Part shown: positions 23,605 to 30,851 of the stretch, piece after piece | Layout of the letters: every line of letters begins with the position of its first letter | Position numbering within the stretch: the stretch's first letter is position 1 | Source: Bacteroidales bacterium | Lineage (GTDB): Bacteria; Bacteroidota; Bacteroidia; Bacteroidales; Muribaculaceae | DNA length: 34,392 nt | Assembly (NCBI GenBank): GCA_004552485.1 | Contig: SFOH01000015.1 | Span: 1 to 34,392, forward strand | Direction of reading: 5' to 3' | Made by a program: the position numbers and the translations under genes | Notes under the pieces: generated by a model | Database searches by the model: none | What the model saw: only the letters and a program-made list of their open reading frames with translations | What the model was told of the DNA's origin: nothing

Positions 23605-24701
23605 GGGAGCAGGAGCTGGCGGATGACGGCGTCGGAGACGAGGAATGCTTCTTCGGGGATGGAGAGTGTGTCGCCGCAGATGCGCAGCCGGGAGGCGGGG
23701 ATGGAGCGTGCGGCGCGGAGGAGGTCTGTGCGGGCCCATGCGGGGAGTGTGCTGAGGCTGAGTCCTTCGGCGCGGCGCAGGGAGGCGAGGATGCGGTCGT
23801 TGAGGCGGTCTGTCTCTGTCTCTTCCTCGACGGTGTAGGCGGGTGTGCGGGCTTCGATGCGCGCGAGATACTGTCTGATGTCGGCGGGATTCACGCGTCG
23901 CAGGCCGTCGCTGCCGCATCCGTGGGCGGCGGGACCGAGGCCGACGTAGGGCGCGAAGTCCCAGTAGGCCGAGTTGTGGCGCGAGCGTCGGCCGGGCAGG
24001 GCGAAGTTCGAAATCTCGTAGTGTTCGTACCCGGCCTCGTGCATGGCGCGGCAGAGGTAGCTGTACATGGCCACGACGGTGTCTTCGTCGGCGGGCGTGA
24101 AGCGTCCGGCCAGGCGGCGGGCATAGAGGCGTGTGCCGGGTTCGACGCTGAGCAGGTAGGCCGACACGTGCTCGGGGTGCAGGGCGATGATGCGGTCCAC
24201 GGACTGCCGCCATGTGTCGAGGGTCTGACCGGGCAGTCCGTATATGAGGTCGAGGCTGATGTTGGAGACGCCGCCCTCGCGGAGCAGGCGCACGGCTTCG
24301 ACGGCCTGTGCGGCTGTGTGGCGCCGTCCCACCTCGCGGAGCTCCGTGTCGACGAGCGACTGCACGCCCATGCTCACGCGGGCCGCCCCGGCCTCGCGCC
24401 ACGTCTTCACCTTTTCGGCCGTGACATCGTCGGGATTCGCTTCTATCGTAAACTCCCGGACGTCGCCGGCGGGAAGCATCGAGGCCAGGCGGGCGAACTC
24501 GTCGTCGGGGAGCAGCGAGGGTGTGCCGCCGCCGATGTAGAGCGTGGAGGGTGGCTCGGTGAGCTCGGAGGCGCGCATCGTCCACTCCTCGCCGATGGCT
24601 GTGACCACGCGCGTCATGCTCTGGCGGGAGGGCACGGAGTAGAAGTCGCAGTAGGCGCACTTCGAGGCGCAGAACGGGATGTGAACGTAGACTCCGGCCA
24701 T
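23601..24701 (-). CDS. hemW: HemW-like radical SAM heme chaperone
   Basis: A 366-residue radical SAM protein of the HemN/HemW group. The cluster motif is AGVYVHIPFCASKCAYCDFY (CxxxCxxC), followed by STLYIGGGTPSLL, FTIEANPDDVT and RVSMGVQSLVDTELREVGR. The segment ISLDLIYGLPGQTLDTWRQS comes next, and the C-terminal HemN domain contains HYEISNFALPGRRSRHNSAYW. HemW proteins bind heme and donate it to respiratory enzymes; they are often mislabelled coproporphyrinogen oxidase. The four-residue CxxxCxxC without the extra downstream Cys of HemN supports HemW. It begins 3 nt after the addB-like gene and is the last gene of the five-gene minus-strand operon. Confidence 0.92.
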   Translation of the reverse strand: MAGVYVHIPFCASKCAYCDFYSVPSRQSMTRVVTAIGEEWTMRASELTEPPSTLYIGGGTPSLLPDDEFARLASMLPAGDVREFTIEANPDDVTAEKVKTWREAGAARVSMGVQSLVDTELREVGRRHTAAQAVEAVRLLREGGVSNISLDLIYGLPGQTLDTWRQSVDRIIALHPEHVSAYLLSVEPGTRLYARRLAGRFTPADEDTVVAMYSYLCRAMHEAGYEHYEISNFALPGRRSRHNSAYWDFAPYVGLGPAAHGCGSDGLRRVNPADIRQYLARIEARTPAYTVEEETETDRLNDRILASLRRAEGLSLSTLPAWARTDLLRAARSIPASRLRICGDTLSIPEEAFLVSDAVIRQLLLP

Positions 24702-24704
24702 GGC

Positions 24705-27700
24705 TCAGTCGTCGGTTTCGTCGGGCACGCGGCCGCAGAGTTCGAGGAAGTCGCAGTGCTCGCAGTTTTTGAGGTTGCCCGTCTGATAGAAGTCGACGTT
24801 GGGGTCGAAGATTTCGTCGATGACGCGGGCGAAGACGGTGCGGAACTTGGCCTGCCAGGGCTGCTGGCCGCCGGGGTCGGTGGTGTATGTCACGGGCGTT
24901 TTGTCGATGAATATGGGGTATGACCCTTTGGTGTTGCCGGCGCGCGAGATGTCCGGCAGGCGGTATAGTTCGGGGCGAATCGTGCCGCTGAAGTCGGGCT
25001 GGAGGTCGGCGAAGGCCCGGGCGTAGATGCACAGTTGGTAGACGGCGTCGTTGCCGGTGTTGGTGTCCGTGAGCATGTCCACGCGGGCGATGCTCTCTGT
25101 GTCGTGGCCGGTCTTGTAGTCGACGAAGCGGTGGGTGCCGTCGGCGAGGATGTCGTGGCGGTCGATGCTCATGTCGAAGTTGATGGGCGGCGTGTTCTCG
25201 GACACTCGCCATTGCCCTATTTGGCGGCCGCGGCACTCGCCGGTCTTGTGGTCGGGGCGGATGACGGAGGCCATGCGCTCTTCGGCGGCCACGAAGGTGA
25301 AGTAGTCGCTGTCGTCGCGCAGGCCGCGTTCTTCGACGTCGAGCACGGAGCTGACAGTCAGGGCAATCATGCGCGCCAGGATGAGTCCCTCGCCGGGGAG
25401 GTGGCGGCCGCGGGCGATGTAGCGGCCCTTGTAGTATTCCCGGTCAATCTTTTCGCGGGCAAGCTGCTCGAGGTTGCCTTCCTGCCCGCGCATCTCGCGG
25501 AGGGCGGCACGGTCGATGCGGGGATTGCCGTTCTCCTTGCGCTTGTTGAAGAGGTCTTCGAGGATGGCGTGGACGATCGAGCCGTAGGTGGCGGCGTCCA
25601 TGAACGCCTCGGGCTCGTCGGATTCGCGCAGCGAGCGCACGTTCTCGAGGTAGAATTTGAGCGGGCACTTGCGGTAGTTCTTGAGGTTCGAGGCGGAGAG
25701 ATTGCGGCCGTCGGGGAGGGTGTACTGCCGGAGTATGTCCATGATCTCGGGCGTCTTCTCGATGCGGATGCAGCGCCAGTCGGGCATGTCGGGCAGGAGC
25801 GCCAGGTTCTTCTCGGCGACGGGGATGATGCCCTCGCCCAGGTAGAGCAGCTGCTGCATATAGCGCGACATGGCGCCGTTGCCCAGGCCGTCCGTGCGGC
25901 AGTCGTAGAGGCACTCCACGCGTGTCGAGTGGGACAGCAGGCGGAAGAAGTAGTAGGCATACTCGTCCTCGTAGCTCTCGGCGACGGGCAGGCCGTAGGC
26001 GCGGCGAAGCACGGCCGGTATCATCGAGCGCTGCTGGCGGCGGCGCGGGAACACGCGCTCGTTCATGGAGAGCATGAGCACGTTTTCGAAGTCGAGGCAG
26101 CGCGTCTCCAGGGGCTCCATAATCTGCAGGCCGTGGACGGGTGAGCCGCTCAGCGGGAAGCGTTGCAGCGAGAGCACGCGCTCCAAAAGGCCGAAGACGA
26201 GGCCCGGCGTGGCGTGCTCGATCGCGTATTTGTCGATGTAGGCGAAGACCCTCTCGGCGGCGGCATTGTAGGTCTGGAGCACGGCAAGCTCCTGGGCGGT
26301 GTCGGCGCCTTGGCTTTTGGCGGCGAGGAGGCGGGTGAAGGCGTCGATGACGCGGGTGAAGTAGAGCGAGGCCTGCTCGGCCGACTGGGTGTCGTCGACG
26401 TCGGCGAAGATGCACTCCAGGCCGTTCAGTCCCTCCAGCGCGGAGAGCGAGCTCGAGGGCACGCGGAACTGGTGCGTCTCCATCAGCTTATCGCTGATTC
26501 GCGCGCAGGCCTCCGGCGCCAGCGAGCGCATGATGGGCTGCGAGATGACGGCCGTCACGTCCTCGTGGAAGAAGCACATCTCGCCGTGAAAGAGGTCCAT
26601 GCGCATCCTCAGCGAGAAGACGTCGCGCATCAGCGAGGCGAAAGGCGTGCTGCGGTACGGCATGCCCATCGTCACGTTTATCTCGTCCACGCCGCGCGGC
26701 AGACTGTGGAGCACGCCGGTCAGCAGCGCCGGGTCGGCAAGCATCATCACCGTGTTGTCCGAGCGGCGCGTGTGCAGCTGCCCCTCGGCGTCCATCCCGG
26801 CGAGGACGGCGCCGGCAGCCTTGGCCTGCATGAAGTTGGAGGGGATGGCGCGGAATGTCACCTGCGGCAGGGTGTACCCCGGCACTTCGTAGTCGCCGGG
26901 CATCGGGAATGCCTCGGCATTGGCTTTGACGACGCGGGCGGCGCGTGCCGTGTAAGGCGTGTCGGGCAGCAGGTCCCAGAAGAAGTCGGCCATGCGCCGG
27001 TTGCGCAGCTCCTTCATGATTGAGGCCAGCGCCAGGCTCAGATTGTTGAAGCCGATGAAGGCGACGCGCTCGAAGGGCATCTCCACGGCGCTCATGCTCT
27101 TCACCTGCCCGGCCACGAACCGCAGCGCCTTGCCCGGATAGCACAGGCCGCGCTCGTCGAGCATGCGGTTGAACTCGCGGTAGACGGGGCCGAGGATGTG
27201 CCACAGGCGCAGGAACCGCGTCTGCACGTCCTCCCGCTCCGGGTCGATGTCGCCCTCCATGTCTTCCTCGATATACTTGATGTGCTGCCAGAAGCGGCTC
27301 TCGCCCGTGGCTTCGGCCTCCTCGTCAGTGGGCGGCGTGAACAGGTCGGCGCCGCGGTCGCCCCATATCTCGCGGATGACGCGCAGCTGCTCCTCGTCGA
27401 GGAAGTAGGCGCGTATCTGGTTGAGGCGTTTGAGGTTGACGTACAGGCTGCCGGCATCGGCCAGCGCCGCGTCAAGGTCGGAGAAGTCAGACAGCATCAT
27501 CCATCCCCAGAAGGCGAAGCGGCGGAACTCCGAGGGCGTGCGCTTCATCCGCGTCACCACGTTGCAGTAGGCGCGGTAGAGTATGAACAGCAGCTCCAGG
27601 GAGTCCGCCTCCAGGTCGCGCTCTCCGGCAAAGAGATTGTAGAAGGCGCCGATGGTCATGATGCGCGGCATCAGCATCATCCCCCGGGCATTGCGGCGCA

Positions 27701-27863
27701 GGTAGCCGCGGAAGTAGAGCGCCGAGCGTTTGTTGGGGAAGACGAGGATGCGCGAGGCGCAGTCGCCGGCGCGCCCGTCCGTGAAGTAGCGCGCCACGGC
27801 GTCCAGGAAACGGCACTCGGCCGTCGCGTTCGCTGCGTCGGGTTTTCCGGGTGTGTGCGTCAT
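24705..27863 (-). CDS. AddB-like PD-(D/E)XK nuclease with Fe-S staple
   Basis: A 1052-residue protein. ATG 27863 overlaps the holB stop (ATGA), and the longer upstream frame is shadow inside holB. The N-terminal half resembles a UvrD/Rep-type helicase fold with no intact Walker A (ILVFPNKRSALYFRGYL replaces the P loop), as in AddB, whose helicase is inactive. The C-terminal nuclease domain has Asp901 and VDYKTG (Asp915, Lys917). Four cysteines, Cys733 (NYRKCPLKFY) and Cys1034-x2-Cys1037-x5-Cys1043 (NCEHCDFLELC), match the 4Fe-4S iron staple of AddB, Cas4 and Exo5 nucleases. The likely role is double-strand-break end processing with an AddA partner encoded elsewhere. No addA lies in this window. 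Confidence 0.85.
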   Translation of the reverse strand: MTHTPGKPDAANATAECRFLDAVARYFTDGRAGDCASRILVFPNKRSALYFRGYLRRNARGMMLMPRIMTIGAFYNLFAGERDLEADSLELLFILYRAYCNVVTRMKRTPSEFRRFAFWGWMMLSDFSDLDAALADAGSLYVNLKRLNQIRAYFLDEEQLRVIREIWGDRGADLFTPPTDEEAEATGESRFWQHIKYIEEDMEGDIDPEREDVQTRFLRLWHILGPVYREFNRMLDERGLCYPGKALRFVAGQVKSMSAVEMPFERVAFIGFNNLSLALASIMKELRNRRMADFFWDLLPDTPYTARAARVVKANAEAFPMPGDYEVPGYTLPQVTFRAIPSNFMQAKAAGAVLAGMDAEGQLHTRRSDNTVMMLADPALLTGVLHSLPRGVDEINVTMGMPYRSTPFASLMRDVFSLRMRMDLFHGEMCFFHEDVTAVISQPIMRSLAPEACARISDKLMETHQFRVPSSSLSALEGLNGLECIFADVDDTQSAEQASLYFTRVIDAFTRLLAAKSQGADTAQELAVLQTYNAAAERVFAYIDKYAIEHATPGLVFGLLERVLSLQRFPLSGSPVHGLQIMEPLETRCLDFENVLMLSMNERVFPRRRQQRSMIPAVLRRAYGLPVAESYEDEYAYYFFRLLSHSTRVECLYDCRTDGLGNGAMSRYMQQLLYLGEGIIPVAEKNLALLPDMPDWRCIRIEKTPEIMDILRQYTLPDGRNLSASNLKNYRKCPLKFYLENVRSLRESDEPEAFMDAATYGSIVHAILEDLFNKRKENGNPRIDRAALREMRGQEGNLEQLAREKIDREYYKGRYIARGRHLPGEGLILARMIALTVSSVLDVEERGLRDDSDYFTFVAAEERMASVIRPDHKTGECRGRQIGQWRVSENTPPINFDMSIDRHDILADGTHRFVDYKTGHDTESIARVDMLTDTNTGNDAVYQLCIYARAFADLQPDFSGTIRPELYRLPDISRAGNTKGSYPIFIDKTPVTYTTDPGGQQPWQAKFRTVFARVIDEIFDPNVDFYQTGNLKNCEHCDFLELCGRVPDETDD

Positions 27864-28975
27864 TTTCGGAGAATGAGAACGACGGTGACGGCCAGGTCGA
27901 AGAGCACGATTCGCGCGTTGGCGTTGTTGAAGATGTCGTTGCGGGCCGTGGTGAAATGCTCGATGAAGGCCAGCACGTTGCGCTCGTTGACGAAGCGGGC
28001 GAAGTTGGCGGAGAAGGCGGCCTCCTTGGCGGTCACCACGTTGAAGTCCGGGCGGTGGAAGTTGGTGACGAAGTTCTCGCGGAGCATGCGCAGGCAGTAG
28101 TCCAGGAAGCGCGTCAGCGGCTCGCGTTTCTCGGCGCCCACCTTCTGCGACCACGCCTTCAGACCGGAGATGTCCTTCTGATAGGCCAGGCGCATGAGCT
28201 GTATGAACCAGTCGAGGTGGCGGTCATTGTCGCCTTTTGCGCCCACGAGCTGCAGGGCGCGGTTGAGGCTGCCCTCGCAGACGGCGGCGGCATCGGCGGC
28301 GGCTCCGGCGTCCACGCCCGCCGAGGCCAGCCAGGCGGCAACGGTCTCTGCCGGATAGCGGCGCACCGCGATGCGCTGAACGCGCGAGTAGATGGTGGGC
28401 AGAATCTGACGCGGGTTGTCCGAGGTCATGATGAAGACGGTGCCCGGGAAGGGCTCCTCGATGAGCTTCAGCATCTTGTTGGCGGCGGCGAGCTCCATGC
28501 GCTCGGGCAGCCACATGAGCACCACGTTGTAGGCCTTCGAGTGCGACGTATAGCTCAGACGGCGGTTCAGCTCGGCACCCTCCTGCACATAGATCGACGG
28601 CGCGGTCGTGGCCTCGAGTTTCGCGGTCCACGCGTTGAAGTCCATCCACGGGTGCTCGCCGACAAAGTCGCGGAACTCGCGGACATAGTCGTCCGAGATG
28701 GTGGGTTTGCTGTTGTTCTTGACCACCGGGAATGAGTAGATTGTGTCGATGTGCTGCATCGCCGCATGCTGGCGGCAGGCGGGGCACACGCCGCAGGCCT
28801 CGCCGTCGGCGCGGTGTTCACAGTGCAGATACTGCGCAAAAGCCCGTGCCAGCGCAAACTTGGCCGTTCCCTCCGGCCCTTCCAGCAGCAGCGCGTGCGG
28901 AACGCGGCCGCTGTCGGCCATCTCGCGCAGGCGCTGCTTCTCCTGCTCGTGTCCCGGTATATCTCTGAAAAACAC
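27860..28975 (-). CDS. holB: DNA polymerase III delta' subunit
   Basis: A 371-residue clamp-loader subunit. It begins MFFRDIPGHEQEKQRLREMA, with a degenerate P loop GPEGTAK at 33-39. A zinc module follows, Cys52-x8-Cys61-x2-Cys64-x2-Cys67 (ACGVCPACRQH), then the sensor and SRC-like region (NKMLKLIEEP, FIMTSDNPRQILPTIYSRVQ). The protein is the stator of the DnaX-HolA-HolB complex that loads the beta clamp. The C-terminal domain is helical and ends FDLAVTVVLILRK. It starts 27 nt after the mlaF stop and its stop overlaps the addB-like start (ATGA), so replication and repair genes are embedded in a lipid-transport operon. Confidence 0.93.
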   Translation of the reverse strand: MFFRDIPGHEQEKQRLREMADSGRVPHALLLEGPEGTAKFALARAFAQYLHCEHRADGEACGVCPACRQHAAMQHIDTIYSFPVVKNNSKPTISDDYVREFRDFVGEHPWMDFNAWTAKLEATTAPSIYVQEGAELNRRLSYTSHSKAYNVVLMWLPERMELAAANKMLKLIEEPFPGTVFIMTSDNPRQILPTIYSRVQRIAVRRYPAETVAAWLASAGVDAGAAADAAAVCEGSLNRALQLVGAKGDNDRHLDWFIQLMRLAYQKDISGLKAWSQKVGAEKREPLTRFLDYCLRMLRENFVTNFHRPDFNVVTAKEAAFSANFARFVNERNVLAFIEHFTTARNDIFNNANARIVLFDLAVTVVLILRK

Positions 28976-29002
28976 TGTCTCTCTGTCTGTGGCCTTTAAT
29001 CG

Positions 29003-29827
29003 TTAATCATTGGGTCTCGCGGCTTCCTCGCCGTGGGCGCGGCGGGCGGCGCCGTATGCCTTGTGGCCGTGCGTGACCACGTATTCCTTCACCTCCTGGA
29101 ACAGGTCCGTGGCGAAGACAAAGTCGTTGAGGGCACGGTTTGTCGTGGCCCATATCTTGTCCTTGTCGCCGACCCACTCGCGGTAGCCCTTGTTGATGAA
29201 GATGATGTTTTCGCCGATGCCCAGCACCGAGTTCATGTCGTGGGTGTTGATGACCGTGGTCATGTTGTACTCGTGGGTGATGTCGCTGAGCAGCTCGTCG
29301 ATGAGGATTGACGTGCGCGGGTCGAGGCCCGAGTTGGGCTCGTCGCAGAACAGATACTTCGGGTTGAGGGCGATTGCGCGGGCGATGGCGGCGCGCTTCT
29401 GCATGCCTCCCGAAATCTCCGCGGGATACTTGTCCTCGGCGCCGCGCAGGTTCACGCGCTCGATGCAGAACATGGCGCGCTCGCGAATCTCGGCGCGGCT
29501 CTTGTTGGTGAACATCATCAGCGGGAAGCTGACATTGCCCAGCACCGTCTCCGAGTCGAACAGCGCGCTGCCCTGGAAGAGCATGCCTATCTCGGTGTGC
29601 AGCCGGCGCATCTGCGCCGTGTCCATGGCCATGATGTCGCGGCCGTCAAAGAGGATGCGGCCCTGCTCGGGGTGCACCAGTCCCACCAGGCTCTTCATCA
29701 GCACCGTCTTGCCCGAGCCGCTCTGGCCGATGATGAGATTCGTCTTGCCTGTCTCGAACGTGCATGAGACGTCATGCAGTACGGTCTTGCCCTCGAAGGA
29801 CTTCGTGATGTCTTCGACTTGTATCAT
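29003..29827 (-). CDS. MlaF-type ABC transporter ATP-binding protein
   Basis: A 274-residue ABC ATPase. Walker A GQSGSGKT is at 34-41, the signature ISGGMQKRAAIARAIAL is at about 142, Walker B YLFCDEPNSGLDP follows, and the H-loop is INTHD. The family energises the MlaE permease to move phospholipids between membranes. It is longer than the minimal domain by a basic C-terminal tail (HKAYGAARRAHGEEAARPND), like the MlaF C-terminal handshake extension, though the sequence is not conserved enough to prove it. The start overlaps the permease stop by 4 nt (ATGA). No MlaD (MCE) gene is adjacent. Confidence 0.88.
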   Translation of the reverse strand: MIQVEDITKSFEGKTVLHDVSCTFETGKTNLIIGQSGSGKTVLMKSLVGLVHPEQGRILFDGRDIMAMDTAQMRRLHTEIGMLFQGSALFDSETVLGNVSFPLMMFTNKSRAEIRERAMFCIERVNLRGAEDKYPAEISGGMQKRAAIARAIALNPKYLFCDEPNSGLDPRTSILIDELLSDITHEYNMTTVINTHDMNSVLGIGENIIFINKGYREWVGDKDKIWATTNRALNDFVFATDLFQEVKEYVVTHGHKAYGAARRAHGEEAARPND

Positions 29828-30573
29828 TGCAACAGAAGTTTGGTGAGAATGACGTCAAAAAGGAGGATGAGGATCGACGAGGTGACCACGGCCCCCGTGC
29901 TCGACTTGCCCACTTCGAGGGCGCCGCCGCGGACGTGGTAGCCGTAGTAGCAGGCCGTGCTCGAGATGATGAACGCGAACACGAGGCTCTTGATGAGCCC
30001 GTACCACACGTACCACTCCTGGAACAGCGCCTGCAGGCCGTAGGTGTAGCGGCTCACGGAAATCACGTCCGTGAACACGGCCACGAAATAGCCGCCCACA
30101 ACCGAGAAGGCGATGCAGATGCACACCAGCACCGGCATGAACACCACAAAGCCCAGCACCTTGGGCAGCGCCAGGTAGTTGGCCGAGTTCACGCCCATAA
30201 TCTCCAGGGCGTCAATCTGTTCGGTGACGCGCATCGTGCCTATCTCCGAGGCTATGTTCGATCCAACCTTGCCCGCAAGAATGAGGCACAGGATGGAGTT
30301 GGAGAACTCGAGGAGCACGATGTCGCGCGTGGCCAGGCCCACGCTGTAGGCCGGCACCAGCGGCGAGCTGATGTTCAGCTGCATCTGAATGGTGATGACG
30401 GCGCCGATGAACAGCGAGATGACGATGACCAGGGGGATGGAGCCCACGCCCAGGCGCCATATCTCGTCGATGCACCTGCGGCCGAAGACGCCCCACTTCT
30501 GGGGCAGGGCGAATGCCCTGGCCATAAACCGGCAGTACCGGCCGAAATTAGCTATAGAGTTTAGAAGAATCAT
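29824..30573 (-). CDS. MlaE family ABC transporter permease
   Basis: A 249-residue inner-membrane permease with about five to six hydrophobic segments. It begins MILLNSIANFGRYCRFMARA. The conserved MlaE features are IPLVIVISLFIGAVITIQMQ, EFSNSILCLILAGKVGSNIA, SEIGTMRVTEQIDALEIMGV (the cytoplasmic coupling helix) and RYTYGLQALFQEWYVWYGL. Together with the next gene it should form the MlaFE core for lipid transport across the envelope. ATG 30573 gives the normal family length; the frame runs upstream to 30675 but through the short repeat and promoter. It is the first gene of the operon, with a -7 box at 30642-30649. Confidence 0.9.
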   Translation of the reverse strand: MILLNSIANFGRYCRFMARAFALPQKWGVFGRRCIDEIWRLGVGSIPLVIVISLFIGAVITIQMQLNISSPLVPAYSVGLATRDIVLLEFSNSILCLILAGKVGSNIASEIGTMRVTEQIDALEIMGVNSANYLALPKVLGFVVFMPVLVCICIAFSVVGGYFVAVFTDVISVSRYTYGLQALFQEWYVWYGLIKSLVFAFIISSTACYYGYHVRGGALEVGKSSTGAVVTSSILILLFDVILTKLLLQ

Positions 30574-30575
30574 CA

Positions 30576-30769
30576 GAGTGGATGAGTTGATGCGTTGATG
30601 CGTTGATGCGTTGAAGAGTGGAGAATACCTCCTTCCGAGCGCAAAGATACAAAATAAATCTGAGCCTGCCGCCACTCAGTGGCAAAAAAAGCCAATCACC
30701 GCCCATTTTCCGCCAATGGTGTCCGGCTGAGGCGCATCTCCACTCATCAACGCATCAACTCCTCCACTC
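30576..30769. repeat. Inverted pair of TCAACGCA-type short repeats around the mlaE promoter
   Basis: The left arm (30576-30623) read on the minus strand is CTCCACTC, three TCAACGCA-type units, then TCAACTC and ATCCACTC. The right arm (30738-30769) on the plus strand is CTCCACTCA, one TCAACGCA unit, TCAACTC and CTCCACTC. The two arms are thus the same sequence in opposite orientation with different copy number, 114 nt apart. Confidence 0.8.
30642..30649 (-). promoter_or_regulatory. -7 promoter element of the mlaE-mlaF-holB-addB-hemW operon
   Basis: CAAAGATA reads TATCTTTG on the minus strand, an exact TAnnTTTG match 69 nt upstream of the mlaE start. No TTTG is seen at -33. The left repeat arm (30576-30623) would lie in the 5' leader. 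Confidence 0.6.
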
Positions 30770-30851
30770 GATAAAAAACGAAGGGGACGGTGAACGTTGA
30801 GGGGCGATGCGTTGTTATAGGTTTATCACTATTATATTCAAATGTAGGACT

